Source: Bacillus sp. BHET2
Lineage (GTDB): Bacteria; Bacillota; Bacilli; Bacillales; Bacillaceae_B
DNA length: 64,000 nucleotides
Assembly: GCF_005938125.1 (NCBI RefSeq)
Contig: NZ_VCQN01000003.1
Coordinates: 124,001-188,000, forward strand
Reading direction: 5' to 3'
The translations under genes and the position numbers were made by a program. Shown piece by piece: positions 48,122 to 57,173 of this stretch; the stretch's first letter is position 1, and every line of letters starts with the position of its first letter. The notes under the pieces were generated by a model, which made no database searches, had not been told where the DNA came from, and worked only from the letters and a program-made list of their open reading frames with translations.

Positions 48122-48201
48122 TATCGACCGTTATCCGGATGTATCAACCGTTCTTTCATTTTATCAACCATATTTTCAGGATATCGACCATCCTGAAAAG
48201 A
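48122..48201. repeat. 20-bp-period repeat array (TATCRACC)
   Basis: TATC(G/A)ACC occurs at 48122, 48142, 48162 and 48182, exactly 20 bp apart, right after a terminator. The interunit sequence varies. It recalls the 21-bp arrays elsewhere but the core is different. Confidence 0.7.
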
Positions 48202-48252
48202 CGGACGAATTTCGATGCAACCGTAATAATCTACACCACCAAAACCCCATCA

Positions 48253-48399
48253 TCACTGAGAAAAGTGGTCATTGTCATGATCATAAGAATCAATCTTTTT
48301 CGCATCATTCGAATCCAAAGCTTGTCTTAAGAAATAAATAAGAATACCCATAATCATCCCAAGCATCACGATTAGACCAATCGTTATTGTAATTCCCAT
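48253..48399 (-). CDS. 48-aa single-pass membrane protein
   Basis: An AAAAAGGAGGGC ribosome binding site lies 3 to 14 bp upstream of ATG 48399 on the minus strand. The frame gives one hydrophobic segment (residues ~2-24, rich in Ile, Leu and Met) and a polar, Asp/His-rich tail ending DHDNDHFSQ. The strong ribosome binding site and clear membrane segment support a real gene. I do not recognise a family. Confidence 0.65.
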   Translation of the reverse strand: MGITITIGLIVMLGMIMGILIYFLRQALDSNDAKKIDSYDHDNDHFSQ

Positions 48400-48567
48400 C
48401 TTAAGCCCTCCTTTTTCCTTAGCTATGGTCCATTTCTCATCATTCTAAACCTCTATATGTTTAGTCTATGAATAGGGGGAGGGAATATATTCGATTAGAA
48501 AAACAAATTGTGAAGGGAATCATCCAGTAAAGCTCTCCTTTGGGAATTTAAAAAACGCATTCAAGCA

Positions 48568-48612
48568 AAAAAAATAACCTTTCCACTATGATCTCCTTAG
48601 AGGAAAGGTTAC
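48568..48612 (-). terminator. Terminator of the kynU-kynB operon
   Basis: On the minus strand GTAACCTTTCC pairs with GGAAAGGTTAT and is followed by a run of Ts. Confidence 0.85.
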
Positions 48613-48632
48613 TTCTTTCTTCGTGAAATTTC

Positions 48633-49256
48633 TCATGTTCGATCGATTAATACCGCACGAACGGGGGAGCCATCTCCTTCTTGAAGAGGGAGGGGAAGTG
48701 CGATCAATTCGTATCGACCGGGCATGACATCGGTAAGGTTAAGCCCTTCTAATATTCCGATATCATTTTCCTGTAATGAATGATGTGCTTCCAATTCCTT
48801 ACTGTCCAAAGGATCGACTGAAGGAAGATCGATTCCAATCAGCTCAATCCCCTTTTCTTTCAAAAACGGAGCAAGCTCTTTCGCGATAGGAGGAATTTGC
48901 TCAGGGAATTGATTCGAATCCTTCCAGGCATTTGTCTTGAATAGAATCTTCTTCGTACCTGAAAAGTCGATATCCTTCAACTGCTCAGCATTTATTTCAG
49001 AAGTATTCTCCATAGACACTACGATCGCTTGTCCCATGAATCGCTCCAAAGGCAGGTCGAGTATTCGGTTTCCATCACTGTCAAAATGAAAGGGGGCATC
49101 GACGTGGGTTCCTGTATGGGAGCTCAACATCATCTGTCCGACATTGACGGATCCCGTTTCCTCCTTCGTCCAATTCAATGAAAACGAGAAAGGGGTGTCT
49201 CCAGGCCAAACCGGTGTGTCATGATGCAATGGTCTGGAAATATCAATGATCTTCAT
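48633..49256 (-). CDS. kynB: Kynurenine formamidase
   Basis: A 207-residue KynB/cyclase-family metal hydrolase. The metal site SSHTGTHVDAPFHF gives His47, His51 and Asp53; the C-terminal IGIDLPSVDPLDS and QENDIGILEGLNL are also typical. It hydrolyses N-formylkynurenine to kynurenine. It follows kynU by 24 bp on the same strand. No tryptophan 2,3-dioxygenase (kynA) is encoded in this window. Confidence 0.93.
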   Translation of the reverse strand: MKIIDISRPLHHDTPVWPGDTPFSFSLNWTKEETGSVNVGQMMLSSHTGTHVDAPFHFDSDGNRILDLPLERFMGQAIVVSMENTSEINAEQLKDIDFSGTKKILFKTNAWKDSNQFPEQIPPIAKELAPFLKEKGIELIGIDLPSVDPLDSKELEAHHSLQENDIGILEGLNLTDVMPGRYELIALPLPLQEGDGSPVRAVLIDRT

Positions 49257-49280
49257 ATGCTTTCATCCTTTCTTATGATA

Positions 49281-50564
49281 TTAAGCAACAACATTCCGCG
49301 TATTTTCAAATTGCTTATATTCTTCAGTCTCCATGATAGTCTTTAAGATTTGAATTGTATTCCATACATCTAGGTAGGAGGAATAAAGGGCAACAGGCGC
49401 CAAGCGAATCACATTTGGTGAACGGAAATCCGGCGTGACCTTATTCACCTTCAAGGCTTTACAAATTCTTGCCGCTTCCTCGTGCTTTAAACTGATATGG
49501 CCGCCCCTCCGGTCATCTTCTAGTGGATTGCAGATTGTAAATCCATGCTCTGAAAGCTCTTGCTGGAACAGATCAATCATGAACCTTGTCAGTGAAAGGG
49601 ATTTTTTTCTCAGATTTTTAATTCCTGCTTCTTCAAATAATTCGAGTGAACCGAGTAAAGGAGCGCTACTTAAGATATGGGGGGTGCCAATCTGGAATGC
49701 ACCGGCAGAGTCATCATGGGTCAACGTGTGATCCATATCAAACTGCTTATCCTTGCGTGAACTGAACCATCCGGACAGTCCTGGTTTCTTCCCTGCATGC
49801 GTGTTGTGAACAAATAATCCACCTACTCCACCGGGACCGCTATTTAAGTACTTGTAATTGCACCAAACAGCAAAGTCCACACCGTCCTCATGTAATTGAT
49901 GTGGGAGTGCCCCGATCGAATGGGCCAAATCGAATCCAATTATGATATCCCGTTTATGGGCTTCAGCAGTCAATCGTTTGATATCGAGGAGCTGTCCACT
50001 CCGGTAAAGAACAGATGGTAAGAGAATCAATGCGATATTATCGTGCATGTTTTCAATGATGTCTTCTTCTCTTAGCGTGTAACCGTCTCGACTTTCCACT
50101 TGAATCAAGTGCTCTTCAGGGGAGTATCCCTTTAACTCCAGCTGGCTTTGAATCGCATAAATATCTGAAGGAAAGGTCAGTTCATCAGCCAGGATTTTGG
50201 TTCGTTTTCCACTAGGTTTATAGAAGGTGGCAAGTAATTGATGAAGGTTCGTCGTAATGGAACCCGTCACGATGACTTCTTCCTTTTCTGCCCCCACTAA
50301 GGGCCCAGTCATCTCTCCAAGCTTCTCAGAGTAATAGAACCAAGGCTCCTGTCCCTCCATCCAACCATCGATACCATGTTTCTTCCAATCCGAAAGTGAA
50401 GTCAGGAGCGACTTCTCCGCACGTTTTGAAAGCAGGCCCAGTGAATTTCCATCCATATAATAGTGACCATTCTTTATGTAAAATTCATTGCGGAAACGAG
50501 CCAATGAATCCTGTCTATCCAGCTCTAGTGCATGTTCCTCTGTTAATGTTCTTCTTTGAATCAT
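49281..50564 (-). CDS. kynU: Kynureninase
   Basis: A 427-residue PLP enzyme of fold type [20 protein letters not shown] at the start, [27 protein letters not shown], and the PLP lysine in [13 protein letters not shown]. It cleaves kynurenine to anthranilate and alanine. It leads a two-gene operon with kynB. The divergent neighbour is a sigma-54 activator gene; the 294-bp space between them contains two dyads and a CodY-like site. Confidence 0.94.
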   Translation of the reverse strand: MIQRRTLTEEHALELDRQDSLARFRNEFYIKNGHYYMDGNSLGLLSKRAEKSLLTSLSDWKKHGIDGWMEGQEPWFYYSEKLGEMTGPLVGAEKEEVIVTGSITTNLHQLLATFYKPSGKRTKILADELTFPSDIYAIQSQLELKGYSPEEHLIQVESRDGYTLREEDIIENMHDNIALILLPSVLYRSGQLLDIKRLTAEAHKRDIIIGFDLAHSIGALPHQLHEDGVDFAVWCNYKYLNSGPGGVGGLFVHNTHAGKKPGLSGWFSSRKDKQFDMDHTLTHDDSAGAFQIGTPHILSSAPLLGSLELFEEAGIKNLRKKSLSLTRFMIDLFQQELSEHGFTICNPLEDDRRGGHISLKHEEAARICKALKVNKVTPDFRSPNVIRLAPVALYSSYLDVWNTIQILKTIMETEEYKQFENTRNVVA

Positions 50565-50726
50565 CCCAACCCCACCTTATACAGTCTTACCAAAATAATA
50601 ATCGAAATGGTATGAATAGTAAAATAATTATCTGATTGTATGAAAAGGAAATCTTTCTCTATCAATCTATAAACATTCTTACAAGCGGCATCCATATGCA
50701 GTGAGCATAGATAGGTGAAAGTATTT

Positions 50727-50829
50727 ATTTTTGAATAAATTATTCAAAAATGTATTAAAACTCAGAATAGTCTGGTATAAATTGATTAATATTAATAATT
50801 TCAGGAAAATTTTATTCATTTTTGAATAA
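50727..50829. promoter_or_regulatory. Palindromes and CodY-like box between kynU and the sigma-54 activator gene
   Basis: A perfect 25-bp palindrome at 50727-50751 has 12-bp arms ATTTTTGAATAA/TTATTCAAAAAT around one A. The same heptamers reappear inverted as TTATTCA-TTTT-TGAATAA at 50812-50829. Between them AATTTCAGGAAAATT (50797-50811) matches the CodY consensus at 12 of 15 positions. The dyads may bind the activator itself or a kyn regulator. Confidence 0.6.
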
Positions 50830-50858
50830 TTTCTGCCTGAATAAAGGAGTAGGGCTCA

Positions 50859-52238
50859 ATGACAGTAAATAAAAAAAGTTGGAATGAGAATGAAGCGATC
50901 CTTCATTCTTTGCAAGATGATATTTTAGTAACAAACACAGATGGAATCATTTTGAAAGTCAGTGACGCAACCGGTGAAATTTACAATGTGAACTCGGAAG
51001 ACATGATAGGGAAATCGGTATATGACCTGGAGAAGGAAGGAGTTTTTTCCCCACTCTTAACCCCTTTAGTCATAAAAGAAAAGAAGAAAATTACGTTGGT
51101 TCAGACGAGTAAAGAAGGAAAGAAGCTCCTGGTTACAGGAATTCCTGTATTTCAAGAAGACGGTGAGTTAGTGAGGATTGTCAGTTATTCTCATGATGTA
51201 ACGGAATTATTAAACATGAAAAAATATTTGATGGATATGGAAGACGAGATGGAAAGGGTGAAAAGTGAGCTTGATCTCCTTAGGAGCCGTCATTATTACT
51301 CAGAAGGGATCATCGCTACAAGTGATGAAATGAAGAGGGTGTTGCAGGTTGCCTTGCAGGTAGCCGATGTGGATGTGAACGTTCTTTTGTTAGGGGAATC
51401 GGGAGTTGGTAAGTCCCATATTGCGAAATTCATACATAATAAGAGTCAGAGAAAAGGTGGTCCTTTCATTGAGGTCAATTGCGGGGCGATACCAGAATCC
51501 TTATTCGAGGCAGAGTTCTTCGGGTATGAACCCGGATCTTTCACTGGCGCAGATCGTAAAGGGAAGGTGGGGCTTGCAGAACTCGCAGAAGGGGGAACGC
51601 TATTTCTTGATGAAATTGGGGAATTATCGCTCTCAAATCAAGTCAAAATATTAAAGTTCATTCAGGAGAAACACTATTATCGGGTTGGTGGTACCAAAGC
51701 AAGAAAGGTGGATTTTCGCGTTCTGGCAGCGACAAACAAAGATTTAGAGACAGCCGTTGAGGAGAGAGCATTTAGGGAGGACCTGTTCTTTCGCTTGAAT
51801 GTAGTCCCCATCATCATTCCTCCTTTACGGGAACGAACGGCTGATATCATGACGATGATCGAGTATTTTGTTAATCATTTCTCCGAAAAATATAACCGGG
51901 AAAGAAGATTGGATGAAGGAGTGCTTCATCAATTACTCGTACAAGAATGGAAAGGGAATGTAAGGGAGTTAATGAATTTAATAGAACGGTTGATTGTGAC
52001 AGCTTCTAAGCAATTGATTGAGATGGAAAACCTGCCCAGTCGATACATTAAACACACTGGGGATATCACAAGCTTTGAGCAAAGTGGAACATCATTAAGG
52101 GACATCCTTGAGGGAGTAGAAGCCCAAGTAGTGAGAAGGGCCCGTGAGGTTCATAAGACGACGACTCAAATGGCTCAAAATTTAGGAATCAGTCAACCCT
52201 CTGTAGTCAGAAAACTTAAAAAATACAAAATTAAATAA
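50859..52238 (+). CDS. Sigma-54-dependent transcriptional activator (PAS-AAA+-Fis HTH)
   Basis: A 459-residue bacterial enhancer-binding protein: PAS domain (~15-115), a helical linker, AAA+ domain with Walker A GESGVGKS (179-186), the sigma-54 contact loop GSFTGA (226-231) and Walker B with Asp251/Glu252, and a Fis-type HTH at the C-terminus (TTTQMAQNLGISQPSVVRKL). The PAS domain implies a small-molecule or metabolic signal. A matching -24/-12 promoter begins 4 bp after its stop, so the downstream transporter and aminotransferase genes are its likely targets. Confidence 0.93.
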   Translation: MTVNKKSWNENEAILHSLQDDILVTNTDGIILKVSDATGEIYNVNSEDMIGKSVYDLEKEGVFSPLLTPLVIKEKKKITLVQTSKEGKKLLVTGIPVFQEDGELVRIVSYSHDVTELLNMKKYLMDMEDEMERVKSELDLLRSRHYYSEGIIATSDEMKRVLQVALQVADVDVNVLLLGESGVGKSHIAKFIHNKSQRKGGPFIEVNCGAIPESLFEAEFFGYEPGSFTGADRKGKVGLAELAEGGTLFLDEIGELSLSNQVKILKFIQEKHYYRVGGTKARKVDFRVLAATNKDLETAVEERAFREDLFFRLNVVPIIIPPLRERTADIMTMIEYFVNHFSEKYNRERRLDEGVLHQLLVQEWKGNVRELMNLIERLIVTASKQLIEMENLPSRYIKHTGDITSFEQSGTSLRDILEGVEAQVVRRAREVHKTTTQMAQNLGISQPSVVRKLKKYKIK

Positions 52239-52241
52239 AAA

Positions 52242-52258
52242 TTGGCATGAAACTTGCA
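52242..52258 (+). promoter_or_regulatory. Sigma-54 (-24/-12) promoter
   Basis: TTGGCATGAAACTTGCA keeps the GG and GC elements at the exact spacing of TGGCAY-N6-TTGCW. It lies about 100 bp before the transporter start and directly after the activator gene. Enhancer sites would lie within or upstream of that gene. Confidence 0.88.
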
Positions 52259-52359
52259 AGTGTTAGGGTGATTAGATAGAAGAATGCCTGGAGGAGGTCT
52301 TTGTACGGCGCTTACGGTGATGAGTGGTTATGAACTATATTTCAAAGGGGTGTTTGACG

Positions 52360-53745
52360 ATGGAAGTTGGAAAACAAGATGTACGTGGATTGCAAACCCG
52401 GTCGGGCAGGACGGTAAAGGAGGCAATGAAATTTATCATTCCTTCCTTGTTAGGGGTATTGTTGTTCCTGTTACCTGTTACGTATGAAGGAAACATGACC
52501 ATTGGAGTCGGGATATTTGCTTCTTATTTTCAAGGTCTGCTTGAAGGTGTATTGCCATTATTCATGACGGTCGTTTTTGGTTTATCAGCTCTTATGGCTA
52601 TTTATACGAAATTATTCAAACCTCAGTGGATCGTGAAGCAGTCCTTCTTAAAGGGACTATTCGATGTAGGCTATTTTTGGATTGCTATCCGGGTCATAGG
52701 TTCTATCTTTGCAGTGATGACCGTTAACGGTGTCGGTCCTGAGTGGATTACATCCGACTTTACAGGTGGTACGGTGCTGTATTCGCTAGTCCCGGTCTTA
52801 ACGACTTGGTTCTTGTTTGCAGGCTTATTAATGCCCCTGCTTTTAGATTTTGGGTTGATGGACTTCTTTGGGACCCTGCTTCAGAAAATCATGAAGCCGC
52901 TTTTCCAATTGCCTGGTCGATCCTCTATTGATGCACTTGCATCCTGGATGGGGAGCGGGACAGTGGGTGTGTTAATTACAACGAAACAATTCGAAGAAGG
53001 CTATTACACAAAGCGGGAAGCGGCAGTGATCGCCACAAACTTCTCCGTTGCATCTATCGCTTTCAGTCTTGTTATTGTTAGTTTTATCGGTCTGGAATCG
53101 ATGTTTGTACAGCTTTATGGAACAGTGGTCATTGCAGGAATCGCTGCTGCTGTGATCTGTCCCCGTATCCCGCCCCTTTCTCGTAAGAAAGACACGTATT
53201 ATGAGCCGGTCGGAATGCAAATTTCTGAAACCGTTCCTGAAAACGTATCCCGTCTTCAATGGGGATTTGAGAAAGCTGTGGATAAAGCATCGGAAGTGAA
53301 AGGTATTGGAGAGGTAACAAAAAAGGGAATGCAGAACGTATTGGATATCTGGTTCGGACTGATTCCTTTAGTTATGGCCCTTGGTACACTTGCGTTGGTT
53401 GTCGCCGAATATACTCCTGTGTTTGATGTATTGGCGTACCCGATTGTTCCGCTATTGGAGTTACTTCAAATCCCGCAAGCTGCAGATGCTGCACCAGCAA
53501 TGATCGTCGGCTTTGCTGATATGTTCCTGCCTGCTGTAGTAGGAAGTGGGATTGAGAGCGAATTAACGAGATTCGTGATTGCTGCTATGTCGTTGACCCA
53601 ATTAATCTACATGTCTGAAATCGGGATTCTCTTAATCAAGTCAAAAATTCCGATCAGCTTTTTAGATCTCTTTATCATCTTCATCCAGCGTACGATCATT
53701 ACGCTGCCAATCGTAGCGTTGTTGGCTCATTTCTTCTTTATGTAA
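52360..53745 (+). CDS. YjiH-like nucleoside-recognition (Gate) domain transporter
   Basis: About 461 residues with some ten hydrophobic segments and two Gate-type regions, like YjiH-family proteins. The start at 52360 follows AAAGGGGTG; an upstream in-frame ATG at 52324 has a poor context. The sigma-54 promoter and coupling to a class III aminotransferase gene suggest uptake of an amino compound. The substrate is unknown. Confidence 0.75.
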   Translation: MEVGKQDVRGLQTRSGRTVKEAMKFIIPSLLGVLLFLLPVTYEGNMTIGVGIFASYFQGLLEGVLPLFMTVVFGLSALMAIYTKLFKPQWIVKQSFLKGLFDVGYFWIAIRVIGSIFAVMTVNGVGPEWITSDFTGGTVLYSLVPVLTTWFLFAGLLMPLLLDFGLMDFFGTLLQKIMKPLFQLPGRSSIDALASWMGSGTVGVLITTKQFEEGYYTKREAAVIATNFSVASIAFSLVIVSFIGLESMFVQLYGTVVIAGIAAAVICPRIPPLSRKKDTYYEPVGMQISETVPENVSRLQWGFEKAVDKASEVKGIGEVTKKGMQNVLDIWFGLIPLVMALGTLALVVAEYTPVFDVLAYPIVPLLELLQIPQAADAAPAMIVGFADMFLPAVVGSGIESELTRFVIAAMSLTQLIYMSEIGILLIKSKIPISFLDLFIIFIQRTIITLPIVALLAHFFFM

Positions 53746-53792
53746 AAGCTTCGATAATCTGACTATACAAACTAACTATGGGGGTTACTGGA

Positions 53793-55115
53793 ATGAAACG
53801 CACATTTGAACAGCTTATTGAACATATGCCTAATCGTCTGGCGCCGAGTATGGCGAAGGATCATCCTAATTTGCCGGTAGTGAAAGAAGAGGGGTGTTAT
53901 TACTACGGGCTGGACGGAAGGAAATATCTTGATTTCACCTCTGGAATTGCCGTAACGAATGTAGGACATCGTCATCCGAAAATCGTTCAAGCGATTAAAG
54001 ATGCAGCGGACGGTCTGATGCATGGCCCGTCAGGCGTCATTATGTATGAGTCGATCCTCAGACTGGCAGATGAACTGGCTGAGATTCTTCCGGGAGATTT
54101 AGACAGTTTCTTTTTTGCTAACAGTGGAACGGAAGCCATTGAAGGAGCGATTAAGCTTGCCAAATATGTTAAGAAGCGTCCTTATGTGATTTCTTTTACT
54201 GGATGTTTCCACGGCCGCTCACTTGGCGCATTAAGTGTCACCACATCTAAGAGTAAGTATCGAAAGTTTATGCAGCCATCAGGCCTGACCTATCAAATTC
54301 CTTATGCAGAAGAGAGTGAGTGCCCAGAGGGTGTGGACTCAGTTCAGTATATGGTGCGCAAGCTTGAAAAAGATTTTGAGACGCTGTTTAATCATCAGGT
54401 GACTCCTGAGGAAGTGGCTTGTGTCATACTAGAACCAGTCCTTGGTGAGGGTGGGTATATTGTTCCTCCTAAGGCATGGCTTAAAAAAGTACGGGAGATC
54501 TGTGATCAACACGATATATTATTGATTTTCGATGAAGTTCAAACAGGGTTCGGTCGAACGGGTAATTGGTTTGCCGCTCAAACCTTTGATGTCACCCCGG
54601 ATATTATGGCGATTGCAAAAGGAATTGCTTCAGGGCTACCCCTAAGCGCAACGGTAGCATCCAATAAACTAATGAAGCAATGGCCCCTTGGAAGTCATGG
54701 GACGACGTTTGGCGGGAACCCGATCGCCTGCTCTGTCGGTCTTGCTACATTAGAGGTCATGAAGGAGGAAAATCTTCTTGATAATACGAAAACAATGGGG
54801 GCTTATGCTGTTTCCAGACTTGAATGCTTGAAGGAAAAGCATCACGTGATTGGAAGTATACGAGCTGTTGGGCTGATGATCGGGATTGAAATCGTCCATC
54901 CTCAATCAGGAGAACCAAATCAGGAAGGCTTAATGGATATCCTTGATCGTGCTCTGGAAAAAGGCGTTTTATTCTATCTTTGCGGCAATCATAGTGAAGT
55001 AATCCGGATGATTCCACCGCTCACCGTAACAAAAGAACAGATTGATGATGGTCTCCGAATGCTGGATGAAGCGATGAGTGAATATGAAGCTACATTGATG
55101 AGTCATTTTGACTGA
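53793..55115 (+). CDS. Class III (ornithine/GABA-type) aminotransferase
   Basis: A 440-residue PLP enzyme: [60 protein letters not shown] and PLP lysine in [15 protein letters not shown], then [11 protein letters not shown]. It falls among GABA, ornithine or acetylornithine aminotransferases; motif level does not fix the donor. The start at 53793 is taken because GGGGGTTACTGGA serves as its binding site; ATG 53778 is possible. Cotranscribed with the YjiH-like gene from the sigma-54 promoter, it probably degrades the imported amine or amino acid. Confidence 0.85.
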   Translation: MKRTFEQLIEHMPNRLAPSMAKDHPNLPVVKEEGCYYYGLDGRKYLDFTSGIAVTNVGHRHPKIVQAIKDAADGLMHGPSGVIMYESILRLADELAEILPGDLDSFFFANSGTEAIEGAIKLAKYVKKRPYVISFTGCFHGRSLGALSVTTSKSKYRKFMQPSGLTYQIPYAEESECPEGVDSVQYMVRKLEKDFETLFNHQVTPEEVACVILEPVLGEGGYIVPPKAWLKKVREICDQHDILLIFDEVQTGFGRTGNWFAAQTFDVTPDIMAIAKGIASGLPLSATVASNKLMKQWPLGSHGTTFGGNPIACSVGLATLEVMKEENLLDNTKTMGAYAVSRLECLKEKHHVIGSIRAVGLMIGIEIVHPQSGEPNQEGLMDILDRALEKGVLFYLCGNHSEVIRMIPPLTVTKEQIDDGLRMLDEAMSEYEATLMSHFD

Positions 55116-55129
55116 TTTGGCTTCATAAA

Positions 55130-55183
55130 ATAAAGCCCCGTCTCCAGATACAATAGTGTATCTGGAGACGGGGCTTTTTTATT
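55130..55183. terminator. Bidirectional terminator between the aminotransferase and symporter genes
   Basis: AAAGCCCCGTCTCCAGATAC pairs with GTATCTGGAGACGGGGCTTT around AATAGT, with T-runs usable on both strands. Confidence 0.93.
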
Positions 55184-55189
55184 ATGATA

Positions 55190-56599
55190 TTATGCAGTTT
55201 GTTGTAATTGATCGTCACTCTTGTTTGTGGTCAGCAGGGTCACTACGATCAACACAATAATGGCCAGTGGAACAGCGATGACTACGCTGTTTAGATCAAA
55301 TGGTTTCTGGAGAGCAATCTCCCAAACCAATGTGGATATAACTCCTGTTACCATTGAAGAAACGCCTCCAGCAGCATTCACTCGTTTCCAGAAGAAAACG
55401 GCAAGAACTGCAGGGGTAATGCCTGCTCCATAAACAGTGTAAGCGTACATTTGAACATCGAGCACACTTGGGAAGTAATTGATAATGATAAAGGCTAAAG
55501 CTCCGAGTACAACAATGAACATCTTTGTAATCTTCAACTGTTTATCATCTGAAGCATTTGGATTGATATATTTTCCATAAATATCATAGGTTAAATTCGT
55601 TGCAGCAGACAATAGATAGGAATTTCCTGTTGTAATGATAAAGGAAGCTGCTGCTGCCAATAGAATCCCTCCGATTCCAATCGGCATCGCAATCGTCGTC
55701 GCCATTAAAGCCATTCCGGGATCAATATCCGGGAATAGAGAACGGGAGGCAAAGGCGATTAAAGAGATGGCAGGGGAAATGATAATCATGGCAATGAGCC
55801 ACCCGATTTGACCTTTTCTTGATGAAGAATCCCCTTTGGATGAAGCTAGACGTTGGTACATGTTTTGGTCACCGAGCAATAAAAATAGTGACGGCAATAA
55901 ATATCCGATCAATTGAATGATCGATAAATCACCTGTGGCTGACATATGGGATGTGGGAACATTTTTGACAATTTCATCCCAGCCCCCGGCAATGGCGAAA
56001 ATGGTTGGAACGGTAATGATTAACCCCCCGACCATTAGAAAACCACTTAGTGCATCTGTTTGCGATACAGAACGCAGACCACCAATCATCGCTAGAAAAA
56101 TGATGAGTGCAGCACCAATTGTCGTACCAAGACCAACAGACATGCCTGTCGTTAAATTAAGAATAAATCCGAAGCCTTTCATCTGATAAGAGACAATTCC
56201 TACATAAGCTAAGATGATAATGGCACTTGAAAGATTTCGTGCAGAAGAACCATACTTTTCTTCTAAGATTGCTGAAACCGTATATTTGCTGAATGCACGT
56301 ATTTTAGGTGCAACAAGATATAGAATCCCGATTCCTAAAAGTGTGGGAATCATAAGCATTAACGATGGGATAATCCCAAAGCTATATGCTACAGAAGTTT
56401 CTCCTCCGGAAATACTTCCGCTACCAGTCCATGTTGCAAGTAGAGTCCCCATCAATACGAATGGTCCCAGACTTTTTCCAGCCAGAATAAAATCATTACT
56501 GCTGGATACTTTCTTTGACATATAGGTTCCGATCCCAATCATGAGCACCGCGTATATACCTATAAACCAAAGTAAATGTGGATTTTGTTGTAATTCCAT
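55190..56599 (-). CDS. Sodium/solute symporter (SSS family)
   Basis: About 469 residues with 12-13 membrane segments. It starts LLWFIGIYAVLMIGIGTYMS, has NDFILAGKSLGPFVL and TWTGSGSISGGETSVAYSFG, and QTDALSGFLMVGG in the core, all typical of SSS transporters such as PutP and PanF. The start at 56599 lies after AGGAGATGATCG. It is convergent with the aminotransferase gene. A perfect 18-bp palindrome lies 115-132 bp upstream of the start. The substrate is unknown. Confidence 0.85.
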   Translation of the reverse strand: MELQQNPHLLWFIGIYAVLMIGIGTYMSKKVSSSNDFILAGKSLGPFVLMGTLLATWTGSGSISGGETSVAYSFGIIPSLMLMIPTLLGIGILYLVAPKIRAFSKYTVSAILEEKYGSSARNLSSAIIILAYVGIVSYQMKGFGFILNLTTGMSVGLGTTIGAALIIFLAMIGGLRSVSQTDALSGFLMVGGLIITVPTIFAIAGGWDEIVKNVPTSHMSATGDLSIIQLIGYLLPSLFLLLGDQNMYQRLASSKGDSSSRKGQIGWLIAMIIISPAISLIAFASRSLFPDIDPGMALMATTIAMPIGIGGILLAAAASFIITTGNSYLLSAATNLTYDIYGKYINPNASDDKQLKITKMFIVVLGALAFIIINYFPSVLDVQMYAYTVYGAGITPAVLAVFFWKRVNAAGGVSSMVTGVISTLVWEIALQKPFDLNSVVIAVPLAIIVLIVVTLLTTNKSDDQLQQTA

Positions 56600-56713
56600 A
56601 AAACGATCATCTCCTGAACAATATTTGTTCACGCGAGAGAACGTTGATTCATTTCTTAATCACAATGTCGATCACCGGTGAAAAGATAAACACTTTTTTT
56701 TAGCCTGAAGAGA

Positions 56714-56731
56714 AGGTAGAACGTTCTACCT
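56714..56731. promoter_or_regulatory. Perfect 18-bp palindrome upstream of the symporter gene
   Basis: AGGTAGAACGTTCTACCT is fully self-complementary. It lies in the 5' region of the symporter gene and is a candidate repressor or activator site. It does not match the LexA spacing (GAAC-N4-GTTC). From 56732 to about 57133 nothing else was recognised. Confidence 0.5.
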
Positions 56732-57133
56732 AACAATTGGAAAATCTAAAACTATTGAATATGAGTTTAGAGGTTATTAAGAGGCTTTATAAAATGTCTT
56801 TCGTTGTGATGTTTTTCATGAATGCTTGTCTCACGTAAAAACATTTCTCATTAACCTTAGCATATATCTATTTCGATAAAAAATGGATGAGAAGCTTGAT
56901 TTGACAAGATTTTGAGCTGGTAATCAATCAGTGGTAAAAAGTGGGATGAATGCTAAGCCTATGCGGGTCAATTGGTACAGAAATAGAAGGAATTATTTGA
57001 AATATAAAATAAATCGTGATCGGAAAAAGAGAATAAATCATACTTAATACCTATATATCGGTGTGAGAATGTGGGTATTAACGACCATTATTTTAGTTGT
57101 ATTGAGAGTACTCTGAAAGAATTAATATCCCAA

Positions 57134-57173
57134 AAAAAGGTCGATCAGTTTGCACTGATCGACCCATATGCTT
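57134..57173 (-). terminator. Terminator of the rpiR gene
   Basis: On the minus strand GGTCGATCAGT pairs with ACTGATCGACC around a four-base loop, followed by seven Ts. Confidence 0.9.

Noticed and set aside
50565-50700. Possible sigma-54 promoter for kynU on the minus strand (TGGATGCCGCTTGTA)
   Set aside because: The GG-to-GT spacing is one base short and the -12 GC is missing.
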